A stretch of DNA of 64,000 nt. Source: Bordetella sp. BOR01 (lineage in GTDB: Bacteria > Pseudomonadota > Gammaproteobacteria > Burkholderiales > Burkholderiaceae_B). The stretch is taken from assembly GCF_019218885.1 (NCBI RefSeq), contig NZ_JAHUWT010000001.1, positions 930,001-994,000 of the forward strand, given 5' to 3'. This document shows positions 26,872 through 35,259 of the stretch, in pieces. A program made the position numbers and the translations under genes. The notes beneath the pieces were generated by a model. The model did no database searches, was not told the origin of the DNA, and saw only the letters and a program-made list of their open reading frames with translations. How positions within the stretch are numbered: position 1 is the first letter of the stretch; the number at the start of each line of letters is the position of its first letter.

Positions 26872-28017
26872 ATGAATCCGCTACGAGACCAAACCGCCAT
26901 TGCCGGCGTGGGCGCCAGCCCGCAAGGCAAGTTTCCGGAAGAGACCCCCGTCACCCTGGCCGTCGAGGCCTTCAAGCGTGCGCTGGACGATTGCGGCCTG
27001 AAGAAGGACCAGATCGACGGCATTCTTACCATGCCCGGCACCACCTCGCCCGAAGGCGCGCTGAACTACCTGCGCTTCGGCGAGGCGGTCGGCATCAACC
27101 CGCGCTACACCGGCAGCAAGAACATGGGCGGCGGCACGGCCGGCGCGCTGCTGCACGAGGCGGCGTTGGCGGTCAACGCCGGGTTCGCCAACTATGTTGC
27201 CTGCGTATTCGGCGATACGGCGGCCACCGGTGGCAACAAGTTCAACCGAGCCTCGGGTTGGGGCGACTCGTGGGGTATCTGGGGCTTCATGGCGGCCTGC
27301 GCCAACAGCGCCATCACCGCCTCGCGCCACATGGCGTTGTATGGCACCACCAGCCGTCAGTTGGGCGAGATTGCGGTAGCCTGCCGCCGCCATGCGTCGA
27401 TGAATCCCGACGCCATCATGCGCAAGCCCATCACGGTGGATGATCACCAGAATTCGCGCTTCATTGTCGAGCCGCTGCACTTGCTGGACTGCTGCCTGAT
27501 CTCCGACGGCGCGGTCTGCGTCATCGTCACCACCGCCGAGCGCGCCCGCGACCTGAAGAAGCCGCTGGTCACCATCGCCGGCATGGGCCAGGCCTACACC
27601 ACCGAGAACATGGAGCGCGAGGACTGGTGGTATGTGCCGCACCAGAAGCTGGCGGTCAACGACGCCTATGCGATGGCCGGCGTCGGCCCGCGCGACATTG
27701 ACGTCTGCCAGCTCTACGACAACTTCACCAGCAGCGTGCTGGTGTGGTTCGAACATGCCGGCTTTTGCAAGCCGGGCGAGTCGGGGCCGTTCGTCGAAGG
27801 CGGCCGCATCCAGCTGGGCGGCGAGCTGCCGATCAACACGGCGGGTGGCAATCTGTCTGAATCGTACATGGAGGGCTGGCTGCATATCGTCGAGGGCGTG
27901 CGCCAGATGCGCGGCGAATGCGGCCCGCGCCAGGTCGAAGGCGCCGAGATTTGTCTGGTGACCGGGCGCGGCCAGGCGCTGAACTGCGCCAACGCCACCA
28001 TCTTGAAGAAAGGATAG
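26872..28017 (+). CDS. Thiolase-fold protein lacking the nucleophilic Cys (lipid-transfer/aldolase type)
   Basis: This 381-residue thiolase-superfamily protein begins RDQTAIAGVGASPQGKFPEE. The position of the thiolase nucleophile reads TGSKNMGGGTAGALLHEAAL, with no Cys. The C-terminal motif reads INTAGGNLSESYMEGW instead of the thiolase GHP segment. YDNFTSSVLVWFEHAGF is typical of the SCP-x/Ltp branch. The next gene, 5 bp away, encodes a DUF35 protein. Ltp2-ChsH-type pairs of this sort are retro-aldolases in steroid side-chain degradation. A C-C-cleaving aldolase role is inferred here rather than a thiolase. Confidence 0.88.
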   Translation: MNPLRDQTAIAGVGASPQGKFPEETPVTLAVEAFKRALDDCGLKKDQIDGILTMPGTTSPEGALNYLRFGEAVGINPRYTGSKNMGGGTAGALLHEAALAVNAGFANYVACVFGDTAATGGNKFNRASGWGDSWGIWGFMAACANSAITASRHMALYGTTSRQLGEIAVACRRHASMNPDAIMRKPITVDDHQNSRFIVEPLHLLDCCLISDGAVCVIVTTAERARDLKKPLVTIAGMGQAYTTENMEREDWWYVPHQKLAVNDAYAMAGVGPRDIDVCQLYDNFTSSVLVWFEHAGFCKPGESGPFVEGGRIQLGGELPINTAGGNLSESYMEGWLHIVEGVRQMRGECGPRQVEGAEICLVTGRGQALNCANATILKKG

Positions 28018-28022
28018 GAATC

Positions 28023-28436
28023 ATGGGTGAATATCTCAAGCCGCTGCCTGTGCTGAACAAGGACAACCGGCCCTTCTGGGAGGGCTGCAAGGACGGCAAG
28101 CTGCGCATGCAGCAATGCGGCGATTGCGGCCACATCCGTTTCCCGATCAATTCGGCCTGCCCCAAGTGCCTGTCGGGCAAGTTCGACTGGAAGGACCTGT
28201 CCGGTCGTGGCACGGTGTTCTCGTACGTGGTGTTCCATCAGGTCTACAACAAGGCCTTCGCCGAGGACGTGCCGTACAACGTGGCGCTGGTTCAGCTGGA
28301 AGAAGGGCCGCGCATGTACAGCAATGTGGTCGGCGTGCCCAACGACGCGGTCAGGGTAGGAGACCGGTTGGAGGTCGTGTTCGACTCTGTCACCGACGAT
28401 GTCACCATTCCGCGCTTCCGGCTGAGCGGCAAGTAA
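28023..28436 (+). CDS. DUF35 Zn-ribbon/OB-fold protein, partner of the thiolase-fold enzyme
   Basis: This 137-residue protein has an N-terminal helix (LNKDNRPFWEGCKDGKLRMQ), a zinc ribbon (CGDCGHIRFPINSACPKC) and a C-terminal OB fold (GRGTVFSYVVFHQVYNKAFA). Proteins of this family partner thiolase-fold enzymes and bind CoA esters. The 5-bp spacing from the upstream thiolase-fold gene supports a complex. An ATG at 28023 matches the family N-terminus. Confidence 0.93.
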   Translation: MGEYLKPLPVLNKDNRPFWEGCKDGKLRMQQCGDCGHIRFPINSACPKCLSGKFDWKDLSGRGTVFSYVVFHQVYNKAFAEDVPYNVALVQLEEGPRMYSNVVGVPNDAVRVGDRLEVVFDSVTDDVTIPRFRLSGK

Positions 28437-28484
28437 CGCGCTGCGGTGGGCTGGCTGCCGCAGGAAAATGACAAGGAGCGAGAC

Positions 28485-29858
28485 ATGGTTACGGAACAGT
28501 TCTCGCGCTTCGTTCTCGAGACGCCGGCGCGGCAGATTCCCGCGCCGGTGCTCCAGGGCGCGCGCGACGCCTTCATCGACACGGTGGGCGTCGCGCTGGC
28601 CGGGCTTGACGAGCCGGCCAGCCGGCTGGCCACCCGCTGGGTTGAGGAACTGGGCGCGCGGCCACAGGCCAGCCTGTTCGGCGCCACGCTGGCCACCGCG
28701 CCGACCGAAGCGGCGTTCGCCAATGGCATCAGCGCCCACGCGCTCGATTTAGACGACAGCCTGACCACGCTGCACGGGCACCCCAGCGCCACGCTGGTGC
28801 CAGCCGCGCTGGCGGTGGCGCAGTCCACGCATGCCAGCGGAGCCGAGCTGCTTGCCGCCTATGCGCTGGGCCTGGAGGTAGCCGGCAAGTTCGGCCGCGC
28901 GCTGGGCGACGAGCACTATATGCGCGGCTGGCACAGCACCAGCACGATCGGCGTGTTCTCGTGCACCGCCGCCGCCGCCCGCCTATGGGGCCTGGATGCA
29001 AAGCAGCTGTGCATGGCCTGGGGCCTGGCGGCCTCGCAGATGAGCGGGCTGTTGCGCAACTTCGGCTTCATGGCCAAACCGTTCCATGCGGGGCATGCTG
29101 CCCGCGCCGGCGTTTGGTCAGCCTGGGCGGCAAAGGCCGGCATGACAGCGGATCCAGACATCCTGGACGGCACGCGCAGCATGCTGGCCACCTACGGGGG
29201 CGGCGATGGCGCAACGCCGTCCACCTTGGTCGGGCGCCTGGGGGCTCCCTGGGAAATCCTGGATCCCGGCATCAACGTCAAGCGCTGGCCCTGCTGCTAT
29301 GGCACGCATCGCGGTATCGCTGGCCTGTTGGCGTTGCGCGAGGCCCATGGCCTGCGAGCCGACGACGTGCAATCGGTCGAAGTCGGCTTCGTGCCCGGCA
29401 ACGACGCCGCGCTTATCGGGCGCGAGCCGGCCACCGGCCTGGAGGCCAAGTTCAGCATGGAATACACCGCCGCCGCCGCGTTGATCGATGGCGCGATCGG
29501 CGTCGATACCTTTACCGATGCGGCCGTGATGCGCGAGCCGCACCGCGCGCTGATGCGCAAGGTGCGACGCTATCACGTCGATCCGCGCGATATTCCGGCC
29601 GGCATGCCTGTATTCGTGGACCTGGCGGTGACCATCGCGTCGGGCCGCTTGACGCTGCGTGTGCAGCACGCCCCGGGCTCGCGCGCCGCGCCCATGGACG
29701 CGCAGGACCGCAAGGCCAAGTTCCTGGAGTGTGCCGGCCGCTGGCTGGACCCGCAGCGGGCCCAGGCACTGCATGCGCTGCTGTGGAACTGCGCCGACTT
29801 GGCCGACGCGGATGCACTGATGCGCGCCACGCGGCGGCGCTCTTCTGGAGAAGCATGA
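28485..29858 (+). CDS. MmgE/PrpD family protein (third of three)
   Basis: This 457-residue protein has FSRFVLETPARQIPAPVLQG, FIDTVGVALAGLDEPASRLA, NGISAHALDLDDSLTTLHGH, RGWHSTSTIGVFSCTAAAA and RWPCCYGTHRGIAGLLALR. ATG 28485 is chosen because AAGGAG lies at 28472-28477. It sits between the DUF35 gene and a 2-hydroxyacid dehydrogenase gene in the rightward operon. It may catalyse a dehydration, decarboxylation or epimerisation of the cluster's acid intermediate; characterised relatives are too few to decide. Confidence 0.9.
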   Translation: MVTEQFSRFVLETPARQIPAPVLQGARDAFIDTVGVALAGLDEPASRLATRWVEELGARPQASLFGATLATAPTEAAFANGISAHALDLDDSLTTLHGHPSATLVPAALAVAQSTHASGAELLAAYALGLEVAGKFGRALGDEHYMRGWHSTSTIGVFSCTAAAARLWGLDAKQLCMAWGLAASQMSGLLRNFGFMAKPFHAGHAARAGVWSAWAAKAGMTADPDILDGTRSMLATYGGGDGATPSTLVGRLGAPWEILDPGINVKRWPCCYGTHRGIAGLLALREAHGLRADDVQSVEVGFVPGNDAALIGREPATGLEAKFSMEYTAAAALIDGAIGVDTFTDAAVMREPHRALMRKVRRYHVDPRDIPAGMPVFVDLAVTIASGRLTLRVQHAPGSRAAPMDAQDRKAKFLECAGRWLDPQRAQALHALLWNCADLADADALMRATRRRSSGEA

Positions 29859-30907
29859 TGACGAGTGATCCCGGCGCTGCCGCGCAGGCGGCCTGCAAGA
29901 CAAGTGAGAGCGACATGCGCGTGGCGATCCTGGATGACTATCAGAACCTGGCCATGCAACTGGCCGATTGGAGCGCCGTGGCGGCGCGCTGCGAGGTGAC
30001 GGTGTTCGAGCGCCATTTGGCGGAAGACGAGGCGGCGCGCGAGCTGGCCGACTACGACATCCTGTGCCTGACGCGCGAGCGCATGGCGATGCCCGGCTCG
30101 TTGCTCGGGCGCCTGCCGCGGCTCAAACTCATCGCCATCACCGGCCCGCACAATCGCACGCTGGATTTCGTGGCGGCCGACCGTCTGGGCATCACGGTGT
30201 CGTGCACGCCGCGTTCGGCCGCGGGCCAATACGCCACTCCCGAGCTCGCGTGGGGACTGATCCTGGCGCTGGCCCGCCATATCCCGGCCGAGGTGGCCGG
30301 CATGAAAGCGGGCGGCTGGCAGCGCACGGTCGGCGTCGCATTGGCCTCGCGCACGCTGGGCGTGGTCGGCCTGGGGCGCCTGGGCAGCCGCATGGCGCCC
30401 ATCGCCCGCGCCTTCGGCATGGACGTCATCGCTTGGAGCCAGAACCTGACCGACGAGGCGGCGCGCGCCGCGGGGGCCGTGCGCGTCGACAAGGATGAGC
30501 TGTTTGCGCGCAGCGACGTCGTCAGCCTGCACCTGGTGCTGAGCGAGCGTACCCGCCACGTGGTCGGGCGGCGCGAGTTGGAGCTGATGAAGCCAACCGC
30601 GTACCTGGTCAATACCGCGCGCGGCCTGCTGGTCGAGCGAGAGGCGCTGATCGAGGCTTTGCGCAGCCGCCGCATCGCCGGCGCCGCGCTGGACACCTTC
30701 GATTGCGAACCGCTGCCGGACGACGATCCGCTGCGTGGCCTGGACAACGCCATTCTTACGCCGCATCTCGGCTATACGGTGCGCGAACTGCTTGGCCCCT
30801 TCTATGCCTGGACGGTCGAGAACGTACTGGCCTTCCTGGATGATTCGCCCATGCGCGTGCTGACAGCGCAGGCTTCGCGGTTGGACGGTGGCCACGCGAC
30901 GGTCTAG
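29855..30907 (+). CDS. D-2-hydroxyacid dehydrogenase family protein
   Basis: This 350-residue NAD(P)-dependent enzyme has the nucleotide fold LGVVGLGRLGSRMAPIARAF. The catalytic triad is Arg in LVNTARGLLVE, Glu in DTFDCEPLPDDDPL and His in ILTPHLGYT. ATPELAWGLILALARHIP is the usual hinge helix. The gene starts with ATGATG overlapping the stop of the MmgE/PrpD gene, behind CTGGAG. The first about 20 residues are atypical, so translation from ATG 29915 is an alternative. It would oxidise or reduce a 2-hydroxy/2-oxo acid of the pathway. Confidence 0.9.
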   Translation: MMTSDPGAAAQAACKTSESDMRVAILDDYQNLAMQLADWSAVAARCEVTVFERHLAEDEAARELADYDILCLTRERMAMPGSLLGRLPRLKLIAITGPHNRTLDFVAADRLGITVSCTPRSAAGQYATPELAWGLILALARHIPAEVAGMKAGGWQRTVGVALASRTLGVVGLGRLGSRMAPIARAFGMDVIAWSQNLTDEAARAAGAVRVDKDELFARSDVVSLHLVLSERTRHVVGRRELELMKPTAYLVNTARGLLVEREALIEALRSRRIAGAALDTFDCEPLPDDDPLRGLDNAILTPHLGYTVRELLGPFYAWTVENVLAFLDDSPMRVLTAQASRLDGGHATV

Positions 30908-30969
30908 CCGGCGTCTGCTCATTTGCCGGGTCGTGCCGGTAACCCATTCCAATAATTTCGGAGACATCG

Positions 30970-31956
30970 ATGGACAGACGATCCTTTCTTTTCACTGCCT
31001 GCGGCGGCGCGCTTGCGGGGACGGCCCTGCCGTCCGCCACCTGGGCACAGGGCGGCGCGGGCTTTCCCGATCATGCGTTGCGTCTGATCGTGCCGCTGGC
31101 ACCGGGCGGGGGCACCGATGCCGTGTCGCGCCTGATCGCGTCTGAAATGGGCAAGTCGCTCGGCCAGTCTGTGGTGGTGGAAAACCTGAGTGGTGGCAGC
31201 GGTACCATCGGCATGATGGCCGTAGTGCGTGCGGCGCCCGATGGTTACACGCTGCTGACCGGCACGCCGTCCCTGTCGATCGATCCCTCGCTGCGCGACG
31301 ACATGCGCTTCGACCCGTTGAAGGATCTGCAGCCGGTCTGCCTGTTCAGCCGAGTGCCGTATGTGCTGGTCTCGTCGACCACGTTCAGGCCCAAGACCAT
31401 GGCCGAGCTGCTGGCCGCGGCCAAGGCCTCGCCCGGCGCCATCACCTTCGGCTCGCCTGGCATCGGCAGCGGTGGCCACTTGGCTGGCGAGCTCTTCCAG
31501 TTGTTGACCGGCATCAAGCTGACCCACATTCCCTACAAGGGATCGGGCCCGGCCATGAACGATCTGCGCGGCGGCCGCATCGACCTGCTGTTCGGCACTA
31601 CGCCGGCCGTGGTGCAGTTCGTCAAGGCTGGCACGCTGCATCCGCTGGGGGTGTCCAGCACCACGCGCGTCGCCAGCCTGCCCGACGTGCCCACCATTGC
31701 CGAAAGCACTGCGACCGGCTACGAAAGTTATTCCTGGTACGGCCTGTGGGCTCCCGGCGCGACACCCGCGCCGGTGGTGCAGAAGCTGAACGCGGCGGTG
31801 CGCACTGCCTTGGCCCAGGCCAACGTGAAGCGCGGCATCGAGACCGACGGCGGCAAGCCCGAGCCCACCACGCCAGAACAGACCGGTGCGTTCCTCGCCA
31901 AGGAAATCGCCAAATGGCGCGACGTGATCACCAAGGCCGGCCTCAAACCCGAATAA
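30970..31956 (+). CDS. Bug-type (TTT) solute-binding receptor
   Basis: This 328-residue periplasmic receptor has a leader with MDRRSFLFTACGGALAG (Arg-pair start, Tat-like) and cleavage near residue 25. Mature-protein hallmarks are FPDHALRLIVPLAPGGGTD, VVVENLSGGSGTIGMMAVV and HIPYKGSGPA. It lies downstream of the dehydrogenase gene and 26 bp upstream of a second receptor gene, closing the rightward operon. The ligand is probably the acid degraded by the operon. Confidence 0.93.
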   Translation: MDRRSFLFTACGGALAGTALPSATWAQGGAGFPDHALRLIVPLAPGGGTDAVSRLIASEMGKSLGQSVVVENLSGGSGTIGMMAVVRAAPDGYTLLTGTPSLSIDPSLRDDMRFDPLKDLQPVCLFSRVPYVLVSSTTFRPKTMAELLAAAKASPGAITFGSPGIGSGGHLAGELFQLLTGIKLTHIPYKGSGPAMNDLRGGRIDLLFGTTPAVVQFVKAGTLHPLGVSSTTRVASLPDVPTIAESTATGYESYSWYGLWAPGATPAPVVQKLNAAVRTALAQANVKRGIETDGGKPEPTTPEQTGAFLAKEIAKWRDVITKAGLKPE

Positions 31957-31982
31957 GCGTGTTTTTGAAGGAGGTGCACACA

Positions 31983-32978
31983 ATGGACATGCAACGACGA
32001 CGTTTCGGCCAGGCCGCGATGGCGCTGGCCTCGATGGCGGCGGCCCCACGTCTGCTGGCCGCCGAGGATCCCGCCACCGGCTTTCCCGATCGGCCCATCC
32101 GCCTGATGATTCCCTTCGAGCCTGGTGGCGGCACCGACATCGTGGGCCGCGCCATCGCGCAGAAAACCGCCGAGGCGCTGGAGCACCCCATCGTGGTCGA
32201 GAATCGCAGCGGGGCCAACGGCACTATCGGCGCCGCAGCCGTGGCGCGTGCGGCGCCCGACGGCTACAACTGGTGCATGTTCACTGCCAGTCATTCGGTC
32301 AACGTGACCCTGCAGGGCAAAAAGCAGTCGTATGACCTGTTGCGTGATTTCGATCCCCTGATCCAATTGGCAGTTCAGCCCTATATCCTGGTGGTGCGGC
32401 CCGGCCTGCCCGTGCATACGGTGGGCGAGCTGATCGCGATGGCCAAGGCCAAGCCAGACGCCTTGACATTCGGCTCGTCGGGGGTAGGCGGGCTGCTGCA
32501 TCTGTCGGCCGAACTGCTGTCCGCGATGGCCGGCATCAAGATGATCCATGTACCGTATAAGGGCGGCGCGCAGGCGATGATGGACGTCATGGCGGGCAAT
32601 GTGGACATGATGTTCACCAGCCTGAACCAGTCCAAGAGCTATATTGCATCCGGCCAGCTCAGGCTGCTGGCTGTCACGTCGCCAGCGCGCTCGCCTGCCT
32701 TGCCCAATACGCCTTCCCTGGACGAAGCCGGCGTGCGAGGCTACGAAGTGCAGTCCTGGTACGGTTTCGCCGTGCCGGCCGGCACACCAGCGCCGATCGT
32801 CGCAAAGGCCAACCACGTGGTCAACCGCGTGCTCGAACTGCCGGATATCCAGCGCAGCATGGCGGCGGACGGTTCCACGCCGGTGGGCGGTACACCCGCG
32901 GCATTCGGCCGGTTTTTGTCCAACGAGGTCGTCAAGTGGCGCGATCTGATCGACAAGGTGGGAATTCCCGTCGGCTGA
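31983..32978 (+). CDS. Bug-type (TTT) solute-binding receptor
   Basis: This 331-residue receptor has an Arg-rich leader (MDMQRRRFGQAAMALASMAA) and mature hallmarks FPDRPIRLMIPFEPGGGTD, PIVVENRSGANGTIGAAAVA and HVPYKGGAQAMMDVM. It directly follows another Bug gene and shares its architecture, but the ligand-pocket regions differ (for example FTASHSVNVTLQGKKQSY). It may therefore bind a related ligand. An RBS, GGAGGTG, precedes ATG 31983. It is the last gene of the cluster on this strand. Confidence 0.93.
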   Translation: MDMQRRRFGQAAMALASMAAAPRLLAAEDPATGFPDRPIRLMIPFEPGGGTDIVGRAIAQKTAEALEHPIVVENRSGANGTIGAAAVARAAPDGYNWCMFTASHSVNVTLQGKKQSYDLLRDFDPLIQLAVQPYILVVRPGLPVHTVGELIAMAKAKPDALTFGSSGVGGLLHLSAELLSAMAGIKMIHVPYKGGAQAMMDVMAGNVDMMFTSLNQSKSYIASGQLRLLAVTSPARSPALPNTPSLDEAGVRGYEVQSWYGFAVPAGTPAPIVAKANHVVNRVLELPDIQRSMAADGSTPVGGTPAAFGRFLSNEVVKWRDLIDKVGIPVG

Positions 32979-33021
32979 GTGGCGGGGAACGCCGGGGCTT
33001 GTGCCTGTGAAGTGGCAAAAC

Positions 33022-33161
33022 CAAAAGATACACTATTGTACTTGTATCAATAAACGCAAGCGCTGATGCGCGCCTCGATATAAACCCCTAATAACCACCT
33101 ATTGTAATTTCTGGCCGTGGCGAGAATAATTAAGCACGGAAATACAATAGTGTATCTTTTG
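33022..33161. promoter_or_regulatory. 19-bp perfect inverted repeat with two palindromic operator sites upstream of the GGT-like gene
   Basis: CAAAAGATACACTATTGTA (33022-33040) is perfectly reverse-complemented at 33143-33161, with 102 nt between. Each arm also forms an imperfect dyad of the type AAAAGATACA-N4-TGTATCTTTT (33023-33046 and 33137-33160). A -10-like TACAAT lies inside the right arm. The start codon is 15 bp further. The same dyad recurs at 38021-38044 and in part at 38135-38151, so this is probably a regulator's operator pair able to loop. Confidence 0.65.
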
Positions 33162-33175
33162 AGGGGTGTCGCATA

Positions 33176-34891
33176 ATGGCTGCCGATAGTGTTGGCAACG
33201 CGCTTACTCAGCGAGTTGTCTCGAGTTCTGGTGGCGGGCTGACCCGTCCATTGATCAGCGGTACTCGCCATGCGGTGTCCGCGGGCCATCCGCTTGCCTC
33301 GCAAGCCGCCTTTCGAATTCTGGAAGCCGGAGGCAATGCGGTTGATGCGGGGGCCGCCGCCGGCATGGTGCTGGCCGTGGTGCAAAGCGACGTCGTCAAC
33401 TTCGCTGGAGTTGCGCCAATGCTCGTTTACAGCGCAAAGACTGGGTCTGTGCACGAGATCGCCGGACTGGGCTATTGGCCACGCGCTATTCCCCCGGATT
33501 ACTTCACGAAACATCACAATGGCGAAGTCCCGCACGGCCTATTGCGCACTGTGATTCCAGCAGCACCCGATGCCTGGATCACCGCGCTGTCCGAGTTCGG
33601 CACCATGACGTTTTCCGAAGTTTCGGAAGAAGCTATCCGCATCGCTCGCGAGGGCTTTGTAATGTACCCCATGATGTCGAACATCATTTCGGCGTTTGCA
33701 GCGGAATACGCACGCTGGCCCTCCAACACAGAGATTTACCTTCCCAACGGCCATCCCCCCAAGCCAGGGGATTTATTTGTACAGAGGGATTTGGCAAAGA
33801 CCATTCAATACATGGTCGACGAGGAAAAGGCAGCAGGCGGCACCCGTATCCAAGGGCTGCAAGCCGCGCGCGACGCCTTCTATAAAGGCGACATTGCGAA
33901 GGCAATCCTCAAGTACCACCGCGAAAACGGCGGATTGCTCACTGCGGCGGATCTGGAAGGCTATCGCACGCCGATTGGCGATCCAGTCTGCGCTGCGTTT
34001 GAGGGGCACAAACTTTACACCCCGCAGCCCTGGTGCCAGGGGCCAGCCCTGATCGAGATATTGAGAATTGCCCAGGAGCTGCAGTTAAGCGCTCATCCTC
34101 ACAATTCCGTTGCATATGTCCATTGTCTGATCGAGGCCATAAAGGCGGCATTCGATGACCGCCATCGGTACTTTGGCGACCCTTCTCATGTGCAAGTGCC
34201 GCTGTCCGAACTGCTGTCGACCACCCATGCGCGCAAACGCGCCGATGCGATCGACACGACGCGTGCGACTGCGCCGAAATACGCCGCGGGAGCAGATTCT
34301 GTGGCACTGGATACGTCCTACGTATGCGTGGTCGACCGCCACGGAAACTCGATTTCCGCCACTCCCAGCGATGTCTCCATGGATACTCCCGTGATTCCGG
34401 GTACCGGTATTTGTCCCTCTTCTCGGGGCTCTCAATCCTGGGCCGATCCGACCCATGTCTCTGGTGTTGCACCCGGGAAGCGGCCACGATTGACGCCCAG
34501 TCCAGCCTTGGCCATTTTCGACGATGGCCGTGTCATGCCTTTCGGTACGCCAGGCGGGGATGTGCAGCTTCAGGCGATGGCCCAGGTTTTCCTGAACATC
34601 ACGGCTTTTGGCATGAATCCGCAAGAAGCAGTGGATGCGCCGCGATTTGCAACGTACGACTTTCCCGATTCGTTCGAGCCGCATGCGAGCCTGCCAGGCC
34701 GGCTGACCGCAGAGTCGGATATCGGTGAAGAAACCACCAGTGCCCTCAAATCGATGGGGCACGACGCAGTGCCTTGGCCCGTACACACATGGCGGGCAGG
34801 CGCCGTCTGCCTGATTCAGCACGATCCTCGGCGCGGGGTTTGCCTTGCGGCCGCCGACCCCAGGCGTCCCAGCTATGCAATGGCCAGATAA
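33176..34891 (+). CDS. Gamma-glutamyltransferase-family protein without signal peptide
   Basis: This 571-residue Ntn-hydrolase-type protein has a large-subunit part (HAVSAGHPLASQAAFRILEA, GGNAVDAGAAAGMVLAVVQ). The processing site is at LDTSYVCVVDRHGNS, where Thr380 would be the nucleophile after autocleavage. The C-terminal PFGTPGGDVQLQAMAQVFLN corresponds to the usual GSPGG. No signal peptide is present, unlike classical periplasmic GGT, so it is probably cytoplasmic and may be an amidohydrolase-like relative. It starts an operon with a chorismate-mutase-like gene and a Bug receptor gene, behind the inverted-repeat operator. Confidence 0.9.
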   Translation: MAADSVGNALTQRVVSSSGGGLTRPLISGTRHAVSAGHPLASQAAFRILEAGGNAVDAGAAAGMVLAVVQSDVVNFAGVAPMLVYSAKTGSVHEIAGLGYWPRAIPPDYFTKHHNGEVPHGLLRTVIPAAPDAWITALSEFGTMTFSEVSEEAIRIAREGFVMYPMMSNIISAFAAEYARWPSNTEIYLPNGHPPKPGDLFVQRDLAKTIQYMVDEEKAAGGTRIQGLQAARDAFYKGDIAKAILKYHRENGGLLTAADLEGYRTPIGDPVCAAFEGHKLYTPQPWCQGPALIEILRIAQELQLSAHPHNSVAYVHCLIEAIKAAFDDRHRYFGDPSHVQVPLSELLSTTHARKRADAIDTTRATAPKYAAGADSVALDTSYVCVVDRHGNSISATPSDVSMDTPVIPGTGICPSSRGSQSWADPTHVSGVAPGKRPRLTPSPALAIFDDGRVMPFGTPGGDVQLQAMAQVFLNITAFGMNPQEAVDAPRFATYDFPDSFEPHASLPGRLTAESDIGEETTSALKSMGHDAVPWPVHTWRAGAVCLIQHDPRRGVCLAAADPRRPSYAMAR

Positions 34892-34905
34892 GGGGTAGGG
34901 TTGCC

Positions 34906-35235
34906 ATGTCGAAAACCGACCGTTCGTCAAACGGACGCACGCTAGAGGATGTGCGTCGCGACGTTGCCAGGATAGATCGAAAAATCGTGGCGGCGCTGGC
35001 GGCGCGTGAGCAATTGGCGGTCGAGGCCGTCCAGTTCAAATGCTCGGTAGCCGATATCAGTGATCCCGCTCTGCAAAAGAACCTGCTGGCTCGGATAGAT
35101 GGCTGGGCGATCAGGGCGGGGCTTTCAACAGCGCTTGCGCGCGGCGTTTACACCGCTATCCTCGCTTTTGGCATTCCCAGGCAGTTGGAAGTTTTCGCCG
35201 CACGCCACGTGAGGCCGGGCCGCACGTGCGATTAG
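34906..35235 (+). CDS. Chorismate mutase type II (AroQ)-like protein, degenerate active site
   Basis: This 109-residue all-helical protein resembles the AroQ domain. By alignment with E. coli chorismate mutase, Arg11, Arg28, Lys39 and Asp48 equivalents appear present (DVRRDVARIDRK, AAREQLAVEAVQFK). The Arg51 and Glu52 positions read Leu and Gln. It may be a PchB-like or repurposed mutase. It starts 14 bp after the GGT-like gene, which is unusual since no other aromatic-pathway gene lies in this module. Function is uncertain. Confidence 0.7.
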   Translation: MSKTDRSSNGRTLEDVRRDVARIDRKIVAALAAREQLAVEAVQFKCSVADISDPALQKNLLARIDGWAIRAGLSTALARGVYTAILAFGIPRQLEVFAARHVRPGRTCD

Positions 35236-35259
35236 CCATATAACCCTCGTGGAGCGTCC

